Origin: Campylobacterales bacterium | Lineage (GTDB): Bacteria > Campylobacterota > Campylobacteria > Campylobacterales > Hydrogenimonadaceae | DNA: 8,004 nt | Assembly (NCBI GenBank): GCA_027065635.1 | Contig: JAMONQ010000141.1 | Location: 1-8,004, forward strand | Reading direction: 5' to 3' | Shown here: positions 5,924 through 8,004 of the stretch, one piece after another | Position numbering within the stretch: position 1 is the first letter of the stretch | Layout of the letters: every line of letters begins with the position of its first letter | Position numbers and translations under genes: made by a program | Notes under the pieces: generated by a model | What the model saw: only the letters and a program-made list of their open reading frames with translations | Databases searched by the model: none | What the model was told of the DNA's origin: nothing

Positions 5924-8004
5924 CATCCTCTCTGTGCTTGCACTTGATACACTCGTATACCTCTTTGTTGCGGTATGTACGTTTAGCCGTGAGGTATCCG
6001 CACTCGGTACACTTCCTGGATGTGGGTTCGAACTTCGATATGAAAGTACACTTGGGGTAGTTGGAGCAGCCGAAGAACTTGCCGCGGCGCGAACTTCTTT
6101 CAAGAAGGTCTCCGCCGCATTCTGGGCACTTTACTTCAAGTTTTTTGGGTTTCTCCAAAGATCTTGTATTTTTGCATTTGGGATATGCGCTACACGCCAA
6201 GAAGGAGCCTCTCCTTCCCGTTTTTACAACCATGGGCGCTCCGCACTTTTCGCAAGTCTCATCTGATGACGCGGAGTCGCCTTCCTCCTTTTTCTCTTCG
6301 TTTTCAAGCGCCTCCGTATATCGGCACTTGGGAAAGTTGGCGCAGGCGATGAAATCGCCGTAACGACCGCTTCTAAGCAGGAGTTCGCTTCCGCACTCCG
6401 GACACTCCCGACCGATAGGTTCGGCCTTTTTGAGACTCTTGATCTCCTTTTTGCCTTTTTCTACCTTCTCTATGAAGGGCTTGTAAAAGTCGAGCAGCAG
6501 CTTTTGCCAATCCTCTTTGTGTTCGGCGATCTCGTCCAGCTTCTCCTCCATTTGCGCAGTAAAGCCCGAATCGACTATCTCCGGAAAGTGTTTTTCCAAA
6601 ATCTCTATGACTGTGAATGCAATCGGCGTGGGGACGAGCTGCCGCTTTTCGATCTTGATATAGTCGCGTGAGACAAGAATCGATATAGTCGGCGCATACG
6701 TACTCGGACGACCGATCCCAAGACTCTCCAGCTTCTTGATCAGACTCGCTTCGCTATATCTTGGCGGTGGCTCCGTGAAGTGCTGTGTGGCTGTCAGCTT
6801 CTCCAGAGAAATCTGTTCTCCCTCTTTTAGCTGCGGCAGCAGCTTGTCTTTTTCGTCATAACCCATAACCCGGTAGAAACCATCAAAGAGCAACTTTCTG
6901 CCGGTCGCCTTGAAAACTCCGTGTTCTCCAGCAAAGAGTATCGTCTGCGACTCGAGAATCGCATCGCTCATCTGGCTCGCAAGAAAGCGGTTGTATATGA
7001 GCTTGTACAGTTTCAGCTCGTCAGGGGCGAGATATTTGGCGGCAATTTCGGGAGTGAAGTCGAGGCGGGTGGGACGTATCGCTTCGTGAGCCTCCTGTGC
7101 TCCCTTGGCCTTCGAACTGTAGACTTTCGGTTTTTTGGGCAGATACTTTTCGCCGAAGTTTTTCAATATCGTATCTCTTGCGGCCTTTTGAGCCTCTTTG
7201 GCGATATTCAGGCTGTCCGTTCTCATATATGTGATGATACCCATATGGCCTTTGTCCGTCGATACACCCTCATACAGCTTCTGGGCGAGCATCATCGTCT
7301 TTTTCGGTGAAAATCCGAGGCGTCCCGATGCGCTTTGCTGGAGTGTGGAGGTCATGAACGGCGGAGGGGTGGAGCTTTTGCGCTCTTTTTTTTCGATACT
7401 TTTTACAATAAAGCTGTCGTTTTTCAGGGTCGACTCGATCTGTCGCGCCTCTTTTTCGTTCCCTATGGAGAGCTTCTCGATCTTTTTGCCTTCGTACTCG
7501 ACGAGAGCGGCTTCTATCTGCGGTTTGAAAACCGCGTCTATACTCCAGTACTCTACCGGTTTGAAAGCTTTGATCTCCCGTTCTCTGTCCACTACGATCT
7601 TGAGTGCGGCCGACTGGACCCTTCCGGCACTAAGACCCTTCTGGATCTTCGATGCGAGCAGCGGAGAGAGTTTGTAGCCTACTATCCGGTCCAGCAGACG
7701 TCTGGCCTGCTGCGCGTTGACCTGGTCCATGTTTATCTTTCTCGGATTTTCAAGAGCCTGCTTTATGGCGCTTTTGGTGATTTCGTGAAAGACGATACGG
7801 GGCAGAGATTCGGGATCCTTGCCGATAGCCTTGGCTATGTGGTAGCCGATAGCCTCACCTTCCCGATCCTCGTCGGTTGCGATGTAGACTCTCTCGCTCT
7901 TTTTCGCCAGTTCCTTGATCTCTTTGACGATCGCGCTGTGATCTTTGTCTACTCGATACTGCGGTTCGAATCTGCCATCTTCGAGCTTTATGCCGAAGCT
8001 ATGC
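5919..8004 (-). CDS. topA: DNA topoisomerase I (type IA), N-terminus outside window
   Basis: TopA relaxes negative supercoils by cutting and passing one DNA strand. The frame is open to the window edge, so the first roughly 50-70 residues, with the true start, are missing; 694 residues are visible. The TOPRIM acidic triad is in ATDEDREGEA (Asp44, Asp46, Glu48 of the fragment). QARRLLDRIVGYKLSP and SAGRVQSAAL follow, and the active-site tyrosine is Tyr259 in GIITYMRTDS (codon 7227-7229). PPRYSEASLIKKLE and GRPSTYAPTI come next. The C-terminus holds four Cys4 zinc ribbons at about 534-560, 584-610, 626-652 and 665-688. The first three share Cx2C-x16-Cx5C and the last is Cx2C-x16-Cx2C. A charged, acidic linker separates ribbons 1 and 2. 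An internal ATG at 7730 would remove the TOPRIM triad and is not the start. It is the first gene visible in the leftward unit. Confidence 0.98.
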   Translation of the reverse strand, partial: HSFGIKLEDGRFEPQYRVDKDHSAIVKEIKELAKKSERVYIATDEDREGEAIGYHIAKAIGKDPESLPRIVFHEITKSAIKQALENPRKINMDQVNAQQARRLLDRIVGYKLSPLLASKIQKGLSAGRVQSAALKIVVDREREIKAFKPVEYWSIDAVFKPQIEAALVEYEGKKIEKLSIGNEKEARQIESTLKNDSFIVKSIEKKERKSSTPPPFMTSTLQQSASGRLGFSPKKTMMLAQKLYEGVSTDKGHMGIITYMRTDSLNIAKEAQKAARDTILKNFGEKYLPKKPKVYSSKAKGAQEAHEAIRPTRLDFTPEIAAKYLAPDELKLYKLIYNRFLASQMSDAILESQTILFAGEHGVFKATGRKLLFDGFYRVMGYDEKDKLLPQLKEGEQISLEKLTATQHFTEPPPRYSEASLIKKLESLGIGRPSTYAPTISILVSRDYIKIEKRQLVPTPIAFTVIEILEKHFPEIVDSGFTAQMEEKLDEIAEHKEDWQKLLLDFYKPFIEKVEKGKKEIKSLKKAEPIGRECPECGSELLLRSGRYGDFIACANFPKCRYTEALENEEKKEEGDSASSDETCEKCGAPMVVKTGRRGSFLACSAYPKCKNTRSLEKPKKLEVKCPECGGDLLERSSRRGKFFGCSNYPKCTFISKFEPTSRKCTECGYLTAKRTYRNKEVYECIKCKHREDA

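Noticed and set aside
5385..6266. A 293-codon open frame on the + strand
   Set aside because: It runs antisense across the phosphoesterase, the spacer and the topA zinc ribbons, all of which have intact motifs. It has no domain signature and no plausible ribosome-binding site.
7198..7677. A 159-codon open frame on the + strand
   Set aside because: It is antisense to the catalytic core of topA, including the active-site tyrosine region. The sequence is low in information and is a shadow.
1..8004. Search for CRISPR, insertion sequences, tRNA/rRNA, attachment sites, toxin–antitoxin or defence genes
   Set aside because: Nearly every base is accounted for by nine housekeeping-type genes, and no repeat arrays, terminal inverted repeats or tRNA-like folds were seen by eye. 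A novel mobile or defence system is not supported here.

Overview
This is an ordinary, gene-dense piece of chromosome from a member of the Campylobacterota (the former Epsilonproteobacteria). Three things point there. RecA carries the form MGYGSPETTTGG in loop L2. BioB is short, about 280 aa, with an N-terminus that starts almost at the radical-SAM cysteines. The gene order recA–eno–small coiled-coil membrane protein–AMIN-domain protein–aroK matches, from memory, the Helicobacter pylori block HP0153–HP0157. Base composition is mixed, roughly half G+C by eye. That is richer than Campylobacter or Helicobacter and closer to vent or sediment lineages such as Sulfurovum, Nitratifractor or Hydrogenimonas. 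The genus cannot be fixed from this window.

Left half, + strand, 1–3331: the 3' part of recA, then eno, a 90-aa FtsB/DivIC-like protein, an exported AMIN-domain protein and aroK. Gaps are absent or a few bases: 5 nt between recA and eno, then overlaps of 1, 4 and 29 nt. This looks like one transcription unit reading rightwards. It mixes DNA repair, glycolysis, two likely envelope/division proteins and the shikimate pathway.

Right half, - strand, 8004–3328: the 3' part of topA, then a small YfcE-type metallophosphoesterase, bioB and a CPA2-type cation:proton antiporter. The only gap is 30 nt after topA, where an 8-bp RNA hairpin contains the topA stop codon. The next two junctions overlap by 8 and 11 nt. 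This looks like a second tightly packed unit reading leftwards.

The two units meet tail to tail at 3328–3331, where the stop codons of aroK and the antiporter overlap. There is no intergenic space and no recognisable intrinsic terminator there. Every base except 640–644 and 5889–5918 is coding. No RNA genes, mobile elements, CRISPR arrays, long repeats or prophage remnants were seen, and both promoters must lie outside the window.

I found no undescribed system. The points most worth a second look are the FtsB-like protein, which lacks the C-terminal region that binds FtsQ in E. coli FtsB; the stand-alone AMIN protein beside it; the hairpin and in-frame stop between topA and the phosphoesterase; and the overlapping convergent ends.
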